A stretch of 54,297 nt of DNA from Betaproteobacteria bacterium. Its GTDB lineage: Bacteria > Pseudomonadota > Gammaproteobacteria > Burkholderiales > Burkholderiaceae_E. Position 1 is the stretch's first letter; every line of letters starts with the position of its first letter. The notes beneath the pieces are model-generated. The model saw only the letters and a program-made list of their open reading frames with translations, was not told where the DNA came from and made no database searches. The DNA lies in the NCBI GenBank assembly GCA_016868175.1, contig VGHO01000004.1, positions 1 to 54,297 on the forward strand, written 5' to 3'. This document shows positions 36,572 through 43,907 of the stretch, piece after piece. The position numbers and the translations under genes are program-made.

Positions 36572-37807
36572 GTGGGCAGCTTGGGACCGGCGCCCACGCT
36601 CGAGGCCTGCCTTGAACGCATCGAACGCGTGGACCCGCAGGCCTACGCACGAACACGCAATCATCTTCTCGGCGCGGTCACCGGACTTTCGCCCTGGATC
36701 ACCCACGGCATGGTAACGCTGCGCGAGGTCGCAGCATTGCTGCACCGCAGGCACCGTCTGGAGGTGCAGCACAAGCTCGTGTTCGAACTCGGCTGGCGCG
36801 CCTACTTCCGGCATGTGTGGGCACACCGCAAGGGCGGCATTCGCGCCTCGCTGCATCCCGGCCCCCTTCCGGACAGCGCCTACGCCAGCCGATTGCCTCC
36901 CGACATCCGCGAGGCGCGTTGTGGGGTGCCAGCGGTCGATCAGGCGATCCGCACCCTGTACAGCACCGGACTTCTGCACAACCATGCGCGCATGTGGCTC
37001 GCCAGCTATGTGGTGCACTTGCGGCGCATCCACTGGCGCGCCGGGGCCGACTGGATGATCGGCCACCTGCTCGATGGCGATCTGGCAAGTAACCACCTGA
37101 GTTGGCAATGGGTTGCCGGCACTGCAAGCCGAAAGCCCTACCTCTTCAACGCCGAGAATGTGGCGCGCTACGCCCCCAGGGAGTGGTGGAGCCCTGCGAG
37201 CGCAATCGACCGGTCCTACGCCGAACTCGAGACCATCGCACGCGGCGCCGCGCCAACCGCCCCGCCAGCCTCCCCGCCATACGCCCAACCCGCGGCCCCG
37301 CCAGCCTCCCTGCCTGCCGCCCCCGCAGCAAGACCCGGGGGTATCGATGAACCTGCCCCCGCATCGCTGGAGTCGACACCTGCAACAACGCTTCCTCTCG
37401 TCCTGGAGGCCGAAGCCGTCTGGGTGCTTCACCCCTGGGCTCTGCGCGCCCCGGCACCCCATCCGCAGGGCAAGACCTGGACGGTGGTGGGTTGCCTGCC
37501 CCACGAGGCGATGGGGCAACACGCCTGGAGTGCGCGACGGCTTGCATGGGTGTCCGAAGCGCTGCGCAATCAGGCCCGGCACCTGTACCGATCCTTCGAC
37601 GACCTCGCGGACGCGGTGCAGCCCGGACGCATGATCGGCACCTGGGCCGAGCCCCATCTGAGCCCCTTTCTTGGCGCGCGGATCACGGGTTTCGAGGAAA
37701 GGCCGCTCTTTGCGCCGGTGGCCAGGCGCTGCGACTCGTTTTCGCGGTGGTGGACGGTGGCAACCACGAACATCCGCACGCTGGAGGAACTGCTCGATTC
37801 CACCTGA
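36572..37807 (+). CDS. Photolyase/cryptochrome-related FAD-binding protein with domains in unusual order
   Basis: About 411 residues; GTG at 36572 or TTG at 36581 (AGGGG upstream) are the likely starts. Residues ~15-220 are the helical FAD-binding domain of photolyases: RNHLLGAVTGLSPWITHGMV, QHKLVFELGWRAYFRHVW, LYSTGLLHNHARMWLASYVVH, HLLDGDLASNHLSWQWVAGT. The normal N-terminal antenna-binding domain is missing. Instead, after a Pro/Ala linker of repeats, a C-terminal ~150-residue domain follows (AVWVLHPWAL, TWTVVGCLPHEAM, ending CDSFSRWWTV) that could be an alpha/beta domain. DNA repair or light signalling is likely, but unproven. Confidence 0.75.
   Translation: MGSLGPAPTLEACLERIERVDPQAYARTRNHLLGAVTGLSPWITHGMVTLREVAALLHRRHRLEVQHKLVFELGWRAYFRHVWAHRKGGIRASLHPGPLPDSAYASRLPPDIREARCGVPAVDQAIRTLYSTGLLHNHARMWLASYVVHLRRIHWRAGADWMIGHLLDGDLASNHLSWQWVAGTASRKPYLFNAENVARYAPREWWSPASAIDRSYAELETIARGAAPTAPPASPPYAQPAAPPASLPAAPAARPGGIDEPAPASLESTPATTLPLVLEAEAVWVLHPWALRAPAPHPQGKTWTVVGCLPHEAMGQHAWSARRLAWVSEALRNQARHLYRSFDDLADAVQPGRMIGTWAEPHLSPFLGARITGFEERPLFAPVARRCDSFSRWWTVATTNIRTLEELLDST
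37256..37335 (+). repeat. Pro/Ala-coding imperfect repeat in the photolyase-related gene
   Basis: CCCCGCCAGCCTCCC-type blocks separated by variable codons; encodes the TAPPASPPYAQPAAPPASLP linker between the two domains. Confidence 0.7.
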
Positions 37808-38121
37808 GTTGAGGGGTGCCGCACCCTCCGGCGTGGGGCGCCCGGTGGTGAGAATCTGCTCTTGCGCATCCTCCATAGCGGCACTGCAACCTCTCGAGCC
37901 GCGCCTCCCGCAACACAACCCCGTTGCGGATCTCGGCGGGGAAGAGCCTGAGCAGACCCCACCCCTGCATCGGCCAAACGCCCCGAACTTTTCGTTGCAC
38001 AATAGGGCGCGTTGGAGATGCCGATGAACGGCGCTTATCGGGCGACCGGAGCCCTTCAAGGATCGCCAGTCGGGCACTGCACGCCAACACCACTGCAACC
38101 CCGCCACAGAGGAAGTCAGCC
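37808..38121. other. Intergenic region before the usp gene
   Basis: 314 bases without a supported gene. TTCGTTGCACAATAGG near 37997-38012 is AT-richer than its surroundings and may be a promoter element. AGAGGAAG near the end is the Shine-Dalgarno of the usp gene. Confidence 0.4.
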
Positions 38122-38577
38122 ATGTACCGAAAGATTCTTGTTCCAACGGACGGCACGAGCGGTTCCCAGGCCGCAGTGCTTGCCGCCACCCAGCTCGCGC
38201 ATCACCTGGGCTCGGCAATGCTCGCGCTTCATGTGCGGGTGCCCTACACCCCGCCGGCCTTTGCCGAGATCCCCGCAATCCCGCCGATGAGTGACGAGGA
38301 CTTCGAAGACTCGCTCAGGAAGGCTTCCGAGCACATGCTCGCGGCCGTTGCGGCGGCTGCTCAGGACAAGGGAGTGCCCTGCACCACGCTCAGCCTGAGC
38401 AGCGAACGTGTCTGGGAGACGATCCTCCATGTGGGCAAGGAGGAGGACTGTGACCTGATCGTGATGGCCACGCATGGCCGTCGGGGTTTGGCGGCGCTGG
38501 TAATCGGGAGCGAGGCCAACGAGGTGGTGACCCACAGCAACATCCCTGTACTTCTGTACCGGCGCAGCGGGGATTAG
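38122..38577 (+). CDS. Universal stress protein (UspA family, ATP-binding type)
   Basis: 151 residues from an ATG preceded by AGAGGAAG. It starts MYRKILVPTDGTSGSQAA and carries the ATP-binding motif G-x2-G-x9-G-S (GRRGLAALVIGSEA), then NIPVLLYR. Such proteins form dimers and accumulate under starvation or stress. Single-gene unit, convergent with the CoA transferase operon. Confidence 0.93.
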   Translation: MYRKILVPTDGTSGSQAAVLAATQLAHHLGSAMLALHVRVPYTPPAFAEIPAIPPMSDEDFEDSLRKASEHMLAAVAAAAQDKGVPCTTLSLSSERVWETILHVGKEEDCDLIVMATHGRRGLAALVIGSEANEVVTHSNIPVLLYRRSGD

Positions 38578-38603
38578 CCGCAGCGCACGTCACGGAAGAC
38601 AAT

Positions 38604-39257
38604 TCAGGCGAGCTCCATCTCCCCGATCTCGCCCTCCACGATCAACCGGGCCTGCGTCACCGCCAGAATATCGTTGACGCTTACGCCCGGGGCGCGCTCG
38701 CGCAGGCGCAAGCCTTCCTCCAGGGGTTCGATCACTGCGAGTTCGGTCACGATCAGGTCCACGCGGCGCATCGAGGTGAGCGGCAGCGAACAACGTTGCA
38801 CGATCTTGGCCTCGCCTCTGGCTGCGTGCTGCATGGCCACCACCACCCGCTTGGCACCGGTCACGAGATCCATCGCGCCGCCCATGCCGGGCACCATCTT
38901 TCCCGGCACTTTCCAGTTGGCAAGCAGCCCCTTCTCGTCAACCTGCAGGCCGCCGAGCACTGTCATGTCGAGATGGCCCCCGCGGATCAGCCCAAAACTC
39001 ATTGCACTGTCGATCGAGGCAGCACCCGGCACCGCCGTCACAAAGCCGCCACCGGCGTCGGTGAGGTCCGGATCCTCCATGCCCTCGGGTGGCCGGGCCC
39101 CGAGGCCGATCACCCCGTTTTCGGCCTGAAAAAACACCCCCATCTCCGGCTTCACAAAACTTGCCACAAGGCTGGGCAGTCCGATGCCAAGGTTCACAAG
39201 CGAGCCCGGGCGGACTTCGCGGGCAACCCGGCGCGCAATGCGTTCTTTTGCGTCCAT
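38604..39257 (-). CDS. 3-oxoacid (acyl) CoA-transferase subunit B
   Basis: 217 residues from an ATG with GGAAGGA upstream. LVNLGIGLPSLVASFV and QAENGVIGLG place the catalytic Glu at position 46, which forms the glutamyl-CoA thioester. GGHLDMTVLGGLQVD and MGGAMDLVTGAKRVVV are also typical of AtoA/ScoB/PcaJ. It exchanges CoA between a 3-oxoacid and a donor such as succinyl-CoA. It lies 90 bp after subunit A. Confidence 0.92.
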   Translation of the reverse strand: MDAKERIARRVAREVRPGSLVNLGIGLPSLVASFVKPEMGVFFQAENGVIGLGARPPEGMEDPDLTDAGGGFVTAVPGAASIDSAMSFGLIRGGHLDMTVLGGLQVDEKGLLANWKVPGKMVPGMGGAMDLVTGAKRVVVAMQHAARGEAKIVQRCSLPLTSMRRVDLIVTELAVIEPLEEGLRLRERAPGVSVNDILAVTQARLIVEGEIGEMELA

Positions 39258-39347
39258 CTTTCCTTCCCGTTCAAACGTGGTTGGGCGCGCACCCAGCAAT
39301 TGGGGCCGTGGCGCGCAAGCGGAGTTGCCGGGCCCACGCTCTCAGCA

Positions 39348-40001
39348 TCATGCCGCCCTCTCGAGGATCAGGTCCACCAGAACCCCCGGAGTCTTCACGC
39401 CGTCGGGAGGGATCACCCCCACAGGCACGATCAGGTCGGGCTCGGCGATCACGGTGCTGGCGGCGAGCGCCATCACCGGGTTGAAGTTGTGCGCAGTCAG
39501 CGCATACGCGAGATTGCCCACGTAGTCGGCCTGGTGCGCAGCAATCAACGCGAAGTCACCACGGATCGGCATTTCGATGAGGAAGCGTCTGCCCTGCAAC
39601 TCCACGGTTGGCTTGCCCTCTTCCACCTCGGTCCCCACACCGGTTGCGGTGAGCACGCCGCCAAGGCCTACCCCGCCGGCGCGAATGCGTTCAACGAGCG
39701 TGCCCTGCGGCACGAGTTCAACCTCGATCTCACCGCGGATCATCTTCGCCTGCGTCTCCGGGTTCAGGCCGATATGCGACACGATCAGCCGCGCGATCGC
39801 ACCGGCGCTCACCAGCTTGCCAATCCCGCGCCCGGGCATCGCGGTGTCGTTGGCCACCACCGTGAGATCGCGTACCTTGCGCGCCACCAGGGCGTCGATG
39901 AGCCGGTGCGGCGAACCCACACCCATGAAGCCTCCCACGAGTACCGTGCTTCCGTCGCGGACCATCTCCGCGGCCGCCTCAGCCTTGATCGCGCGTTTCA
40001 T
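39348..40001 (-). CDS. 3-oxoacid (acyl) CoA-transferase subunit A
   Basis: 217 residues. The ATG overlaps the stop of the acetate kinase remnant (ATGA) and has GGAGG eight bases upstream. It shows DGSTVLVGGFMGVGSPHRLIDAL, the glycine loop of subunit A, and GFRIPAGGVGLGG-like ERIRAGGVGLGGVLTATGVGTEV. Partner of subunit B. The overlap shows that an ackA-CoA transferase operon existed before the upstream gene was truncated. Confidence 0.92.
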   Translation of the reverse strand: MKRAIKAEAAAEMVRDGSTVLVGGFMGVGSPHRLIDALVARKVRDLTVVANDTAMPGRGIGKLVSAGAIARLIVSHIGLNPETQAKMIRGEIEVELVPQGTLVERIRAGGVGLGGVLTATGVGTEVEEGKPTVELQGRRFLIEMPIRGDFALIAAHQADYVGNLAYALTAHNFNPVMALAASTVIAEPDLIVPVGVIPPDGVKTPGVLVDLILERAA

Positions 40002-40246
40002 GCGGTGGCCTCCGTTTGGGGTGCGAGATTGCGGGTTGCGCGGGCAATCACCAGTTCCTCGTTGGTGGGGACCACCAGAACCTGGGTACGCGCCTGTTCG
40101 CTGCTGACGATGGTTGCGTTTTGCGCATTGCGGTAGGGATCGAGTTCGATGCCCATCCACGCCAGGCGCGCACAGACGCGATCACGGATACGCGCCGAGT
40201 GCTCCCCGATCCCGCCGCAGAACACCAGCGCATCGAGGTCGCGTCG
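39998..40246 (-). pseudogene. ackA: Truncated acetate/propionate kinase, C-terminal fragment only
   Basis: About 80 residues survive: RRDLDALVFCGGIGEHSARIRDRVC, then LELDPYRNAQN, then VLVVPTNEELVIARAT. This is the last fifth of AckA, including the GGIGE nucleotide-binding motif. Full-length kinases have about 400 residues. Upstream codons (40247 and beyond) no longer resemble AckA and merge into the leader of hoxU on the other strand. Catalytically useless as it stands. The internal GTG at 40225 is unlikely to make a functional protein. Its stop is still coupled to the CoA transferase start. Confidence 0.8.
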
Positions 40247-40273
40247 GCTGCAACTGCCGCGGGAGAACCCTGA
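40240..40273 (+). other. Junction between the ackA fragment and the hox cluster; probable last codons of hoxF
   Basis: On the + strand an open stretch ends with SAATAAGEP and a TGA at 40271-40273 that overlaps the hoxU ATG (TGATG). This is the coupling expected between hoxF and hoxU. Nothing upstream of about 40240 resembles HoxF, so only its extreme 3' end appears to remain. A breakpoint is therefore likely between 40240 and 40265. Confidence 0.5.
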
Positions 40274-40971
40274 TGGACGCGCTCTTCAGTCTCGATGGCC
40301 AGGCGGTCCCCTTCGTGCAGGGTCAGAGCCTGATCGAGGCTGCACACGCTGCCGGACACTTTATTCCGCACCTGTGCTGGCATCCGGATTTCGCGGCGCA
40401 CGGCTCGTGCAAGCTGTGCACTGTGAAAGCCGATGGCCGTTTCGTCGCCGCTTGCACCACCTCCGCAGGCAAGAACCAGCAGGTTGAAAATCGCAGCGCC
40501 GAACTCGATGCCAAACGCTCCACCATGCTGCAACTCCTCTTCGTGGAAGGCAACCATTTCTGCCCTGCCTGCGAAAAAAGTGGCGATTGCACGCTACAGG
40601 CAAGCGCTTACGAACTCGGGATGCTCTCGCCGCACTTCGACCACTTCTTTCCGGACCGCCCGGTGGATGCCTCGCATCCGGAGGTGCTGCTCGACTTCAA
40701 CCGCTGCATCCTGTGTGAACTCTGCGTGCGCGCCAGCCGCACGGTTGACGCCAAGGACGTGTTTGCCATCGCCGGACGCGGAAGCGCCTCGCATCTGATC
40801 GTCAACAGCCCAAGCGGTCTCCTGGTCGACTCGGACTTCGACGCGAGCGACCGCGCCGCGCAGATCTGCCCGGTGGGCGTGATCCTGCGCAAGAGGGTTG
40901 GCTTTGCGGTGCCGATCGGCGAGCGCACCTACGACGAAAAACCGATCAGCTTTGCACGCAGGAGCCCATGA
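40273..40971 (+). CDS. hoxU: NAD-linked [NiFe]-hydrogenase diaphorase small subunit HoxU
   Basis: 232 residues from an ATG with GGGAG seven bases upstream. The N-terminal 2Fe-2S domain carries its cysteines in CWHPDFAAHGSCKLC and FVAACTT. The His-Cys cluster site HFCPACEKSGDC and the ferredoxin-like CILCELC...CPVG follow. This is the HoxU/NuoG-N layout of group 3d enzymes. It passes electrons between the hydrogenase module and HoxF. HoxF, the FMN/NAD-binding partner, is not encoded next to it here. Its stop overlaps the hoxY start (ATGA). Confidence 0.92.
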   Translation: MDALFSLDGQAVPFVQGQSLIEAAHAAGHFIPHLCWHPDFAAHGSCKLCTVKADGRFVAACTTSAGKNQQVENRSAELDAKRSTMLQLLFVEGNHFCPACEKSGDCTLQASAYELGMLSPHFDHFFPDRPVDASHPEVLLDFNRCILCELCVRASRTVDAKDVFAIAGRGSASHLIVNSPSGLLVDSDFDASDRAAQICPVGVILRKRVGFAVPIGERTYDEKPISFARRSP

Positions 40972-41522
40972 GCCTCAACAGTCAACCCAGGGCAAGAGTT
41001 GCCACGGTTTCGCTGGCAGGCTGCTTCGGCTGCCATATGTCGATTCTCGACATCGATGAACGACTGCTCGAACTGCTCGAGCATGTGGAGTTCGACCGCT
41101 CGCCGATCAACGACATCAAGCACTGCGGACCCTGCGACATCGGCCTCATCGAGGGCGGCGTCTGCAACGCCGAGAACGTCCACGTCCTGCGCGAATTCCG
41201 TCGCCAGTGCAAGGTGCTGGTTGCGCTTGGTGCCTGCGCGGTCAACGGCGGCTTACCCGCCCAACGCAACCATCTGCGCATTGGCCGCATTCTTCAGGAG
41301 GTGTATTGCACCGGCACCGGGTTGCAGGCGGGGAGCGCCATCCCAAACGACCCGGAGTTGCCACTGCTGCTCGACAAGGTCCACCCGGTGCATGAGGTGG
41401 TGCGCATCGACTACTTCCTGCCCGGTTGTCCGCCCTCGGGCGATGCGATCTGGAGCTTCCTCAACGACCTGCTCGCCGGCCGCGAACCGAAACTCGGCCA
41501 CGGGCTGCTGCACTACGACTGA
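40968..41522 (+). CDS. hoxY: [NiFe]-hydrogenase small subunit HoxY
   Basis: 184 residues. The proximal 4Fe-4S ligands are visible as Cys19/Cys22 (AGCFGCHMS), the cysteine in ALGACAVNGG and that in LPGCPPSGD. The short length without a signal peptide fits the cytoplasmic group 3 type. Coupled to hoxU by an ATGA overlap. It takes electrons from the HoxH active site. Confidence 0.94.
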   Translation: MSLNSQPRARVATVSLAGCFGCHMSILDIDERLLELLEHVEFDRSPINDIKHCGPCDIGLIEGGVCNAENVHVLREFRRQCKVLVALGACAVNGGLPAQRNHLRIGRILQEVYCTGTGLQAGSAIPNDPELPLLLDKVHPVHEVVRIDYFLPGCPPSGDAIWSFLNDLLAGREPKLGHGLLHYD

Positions 41523-41532
41523 AGGAGCGCCC

Positions 41533-42996
41533 ATGTCGGATCTCGAAACCGCCCGTTTGCCTGCCGAAAGGCTGCGTCGTGTGGCGATCGACCCGATCTC
41601 GCGGGTGGAGGGCCACGGCAAGGTCACCTTGCTGCTCGATGAACACAACCGGGTCCATCAGGCGCGACTCCATATCGTGGAGTTTCGCGGCTTCGAGGTC
41701 TTCATCCAGGGCCGCCCGTATTGGGAGGTTCCGGTGATGGTGCAGCGGCTGTGCGGCATCTGCCCGGTTTCCCATCACCTCGCCGCGAGCAAGGCGCTCG
41801 ACCGCATCCTGGGTGCCGACGTACTCACGCCCACAGCCGAAAAGTTGCGTCGCCTGATGCACTACGGGCAGATCCTGCAATCGCATGCGCTGCATTTCTT
41901 TCACCTCTCCCTGCCCGACATGCTGTTTGGCTTCGAGACCGATCTGCAACGTCGCAACATTGTGGAAGTTGCCGCGAAGTATCCGGAGATTGCTCTGCAG
42001 GGCGTGATGCTGCGCAAGTTCGGCCAGGAAGTGATCCGCCTCACTGCGGGCAAGCGGGTGCATGGCACCGGCTCGGTCCCGGGAGGCGTGAACCGTTCGC
42101 TCAAGAGCGACGAGCGCGCGCTGCTCGCAGGGGGCGCCGCACAGGCTGTGGACTGGAGCGCCGGTGCGGTCGACATCGTGCGCGAGATGCACGAGCGCAA
42201 CCGGGATCTCTACGACAACTTCGGGACCTTTCCGTCGAGCTACATGAGCCTGATCGGCGCCGACGGTACGCTCGACCTCTACGACGGTGCGCTCCGGGTG
42301 ATCGATTCCGAGGGTCGCCGACTCTTCGACGGCATCGATGTGCAGGGCTACCAGCAACTCATCACCGAGTCGGTGAAGCCGTGGAGCTACATGAAGTTCC
42401 CCTACCTGAGCCGGCACGGCGCAGAAGATGGCTGGTATCGCGTTGGCCCGCTCGCGAGAGTGCAGACCTGCGACCGCATGCCCACGCCGCGCGCGGAGGC
42501 AGCGCGCAAGGCTTTCTGCGCCTACAACGGCGGGGCCCTGCGGCATGCATCGCTCGCCTTTCACTGGGCCCGCATGATCGAGATGCTCTGCGCAGCCGAG
42601 ATCGTGGAGGAACTGCTCGCCGATCACGACCTTGAAGGCCACGACCTGGTGGTGAGCGGCGAGCGGCGCCGCGAGGGCGTGGGCGTGATCGAGGCGCCGC
42701 GGGGCACCCTGATCCACCACTACCAGGTCGGCGACGATGACCTGGTCACGATGGCCAACCTGATCGTCTCCACAACACACAACAACCAGGCGATGAACAC
42801 CGCAGTGCGCGAAGTTGCCCGCAACTACTTCGATGGGCGCGAAGTCACCGAGGGGCTCCTCAATCATATCGAGGTGGCCATCCGTGCCTACGATCCCTGC
42901 CTGTCCTGCGCCACGCATGCGCTGGGCCAGATGCCGCTGGTGGTGAGCGTGGTGGATCCCGAGGGCAACGAAGTCGCCCGGAGGGTTCGCGAATGA
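41533..42996 (+). CDS. hoxH: [NiFe]-hydrogenase large subunit HoxH
   Basis: 487 residues from an ATG with GAAGGAG upstream. Ni-Fe ligands: Cys74/Cys77 in RLCGIC and Cys456/Cys459 in DPCLSCATH. About 25 residues after the DPCxxCxxH motif would be removed by HoxW during maturation. IDPISRVEGHGKV is the group 3 opening signature. Catalyses reversible H2 cleavage. It overlaps hoxW by four bases. All active-site residues seen are intact, so the catalytic subunit itself is not decayed. Confidence 0.96.
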   Translation: MSDLETARLPAERLRRVAIDPISRVEGHGKVTLLLDEHNRVHQARLHIVEFRGFEVFIQGRPYWEVPVMVQRLCGICPVSHHLAASKALDRILGADVLTPTAEKLRRLMHYGQILQSHALHFFHLSLPDMLFGFETDLQRRNIVEVAAKYPEIALQGVMLRKFGQEVIRLTAGKRVHGTGSVPGGVNRSLKSDERALLAGGAAQAVDWSAGAVDIVREMHERNRDLYDNFGTFPSSYMSLIGADGTLDLYDGALRVIDSEGRRLFDGIDVQGYQQLITESVKPWSYMKFPYLSRHGAEDGWYRVGPLARVQTCDRMPTPRAEAARKAFCAYNGGALRHASLAFHWARMIEMLCAAEIVEELLADHDLEGHDLVVSGERRREGVGVIEAPRGTLIHHYQVGDDDLVTMANLIVSTTHNNQAMNTAVREVARNYFDGREVTEGLLNHIEVAIRAYDPCLSCATHALGQMPLVVSVVDPEGNEVARRVRE

Positions 42997-43463
42997 CTGC
43001 ACTCGTGCTCGCCTGGGGCAATCCAAGCCGCGGCGACGATGCGCTCGGGCCACGCTTTGCAGAGCAGATCGAACGCTGTGGCTACCCGGGCGTGGAGTGC
43101 CTCGTGGATTTTCAGCTGCAGGTGGAACACGCGCTCGACCTCGAGGGACGGCAGCGGGTGCTCTTTGTGGATGCGAGCCATGCCGCCGGCTGGAGCGATG
43201 CCGAGTGCTTTCGCGTCACCCGCCTCCGCCCGGGGCCGCAAATCACTTGCGGCTCGCACGCCATGCGACCCGATGAGGTGCTCCGCGTCTGGTCGCTGCT
43301 CAAGGCGTCGCCACCGCCCCCGTGCTGGCTGCTTGCCATCCGCGGCTACCGCTTTGCGCTCGGCGAGGAGGTTTCGGATGCCGCGCAACGCTGTCTGCGC
43401 CACGCGCTCGTCTGGGCACAGTCCTTTTTGCAGTCCGGCGCCCACAGCTGCGCCAATGCATGA
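42993..43463 (+). CDS. hoxW: Hydrogenase maturation endopeptidase HoxW
   Basis: 156 residues. It starts with ALVLAWGNPSRGDDALGPRF, where the Glu/Asp (GDD) is a nickel-sensing ligand, and has LFVDASHAAG and CGSHAMRPDEVL with the His that completes the site. It clips the C-terminal tail of HoxH after nickel insertion. ATGA overlap with hoxH; its end overlaps hypA by 8 bp. Confidence 0.92.
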   Translation: MTALVLAWGNPSRGDDALGPRFAEQIERCGYPGVECLVDFQLQVEHALDLEGRQRVLFVDASHAAGWSDAECFRVTRLRPGPQITCGSHAMRPDEVLRVWSLLKASPPPPCWLLAIRGYRFALGEEVSDAAQRCLRHALVWAQSFLQSGAHSCANA

Positions 43464-43806
43464 ACTCAGCATCGCAGCGGGAATCCTTCAGCGGGTGGAG
43501 GAACTTGCACAGCAGGAAGGTTTCTGTGCCGTGGAGGAGTTGCACCTCGAGGTCGGGCAACTGAGCGGCGTGGAAACCGAGTCGCTGCGTTTTGCGCTCC
43601 AGAGCATGGTCGGCGGCTCGCTGCTCGCAGGCGCACGCATCCGGATCGCTGAGCAACCTGGCCGGGCCTGGTGCGGCGTCTGCAACGAACGGGTGGAGGT
43701 GGAATCGCGCGCGCAGGTGTGTCCCCGTTGCGGCAGACCCGGCCTGAGCGTGCTCGAAGGAACAGGACTGCGCCTGGTGGACCTGCTTGTCCGCGACCCG
43801 GCCTGA
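43456..43806 (+). CDS. hypA: Hydrogenase nickel-insertion protein HypA
   Basis: 116 residues starting MHELSIA; His2 is the nickel ligand. Two CxxC pairs (Cys73/76, Cys89/92) bind structural zinc. Standard length. It works with HypB to deliver nickel to HoxH. Confidence 0.95.
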   Translation: MHELSIAAGILQRVEELAQQEGFCAVEELHLEVGQLSGVETESLRFALQSMVGGSLLAGARIRIAEQPGRAWCGVCNERVEVESRAQVCPRCGRPGLSVLEGTGLRLVDLLVRDPA

Positions 43807-43907
43807 GCAACACGGAGGGGTTGAACACGCATGAACCTCTGGAAAGCAGAGCCTGGGCTGAGGCTTGCGGGAGCCTCGCAACCTTGATCATGCAAAGGAG
43901 CTAGGGC

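Noticed and set aside
40016-40273. Rightward 85-codon frame ending at hoxU considered as a complete small gene
   Set aside because: Most of it is antisense to the ackA fragment; only the last ~10 codons are of interest as a possible hoxF end.
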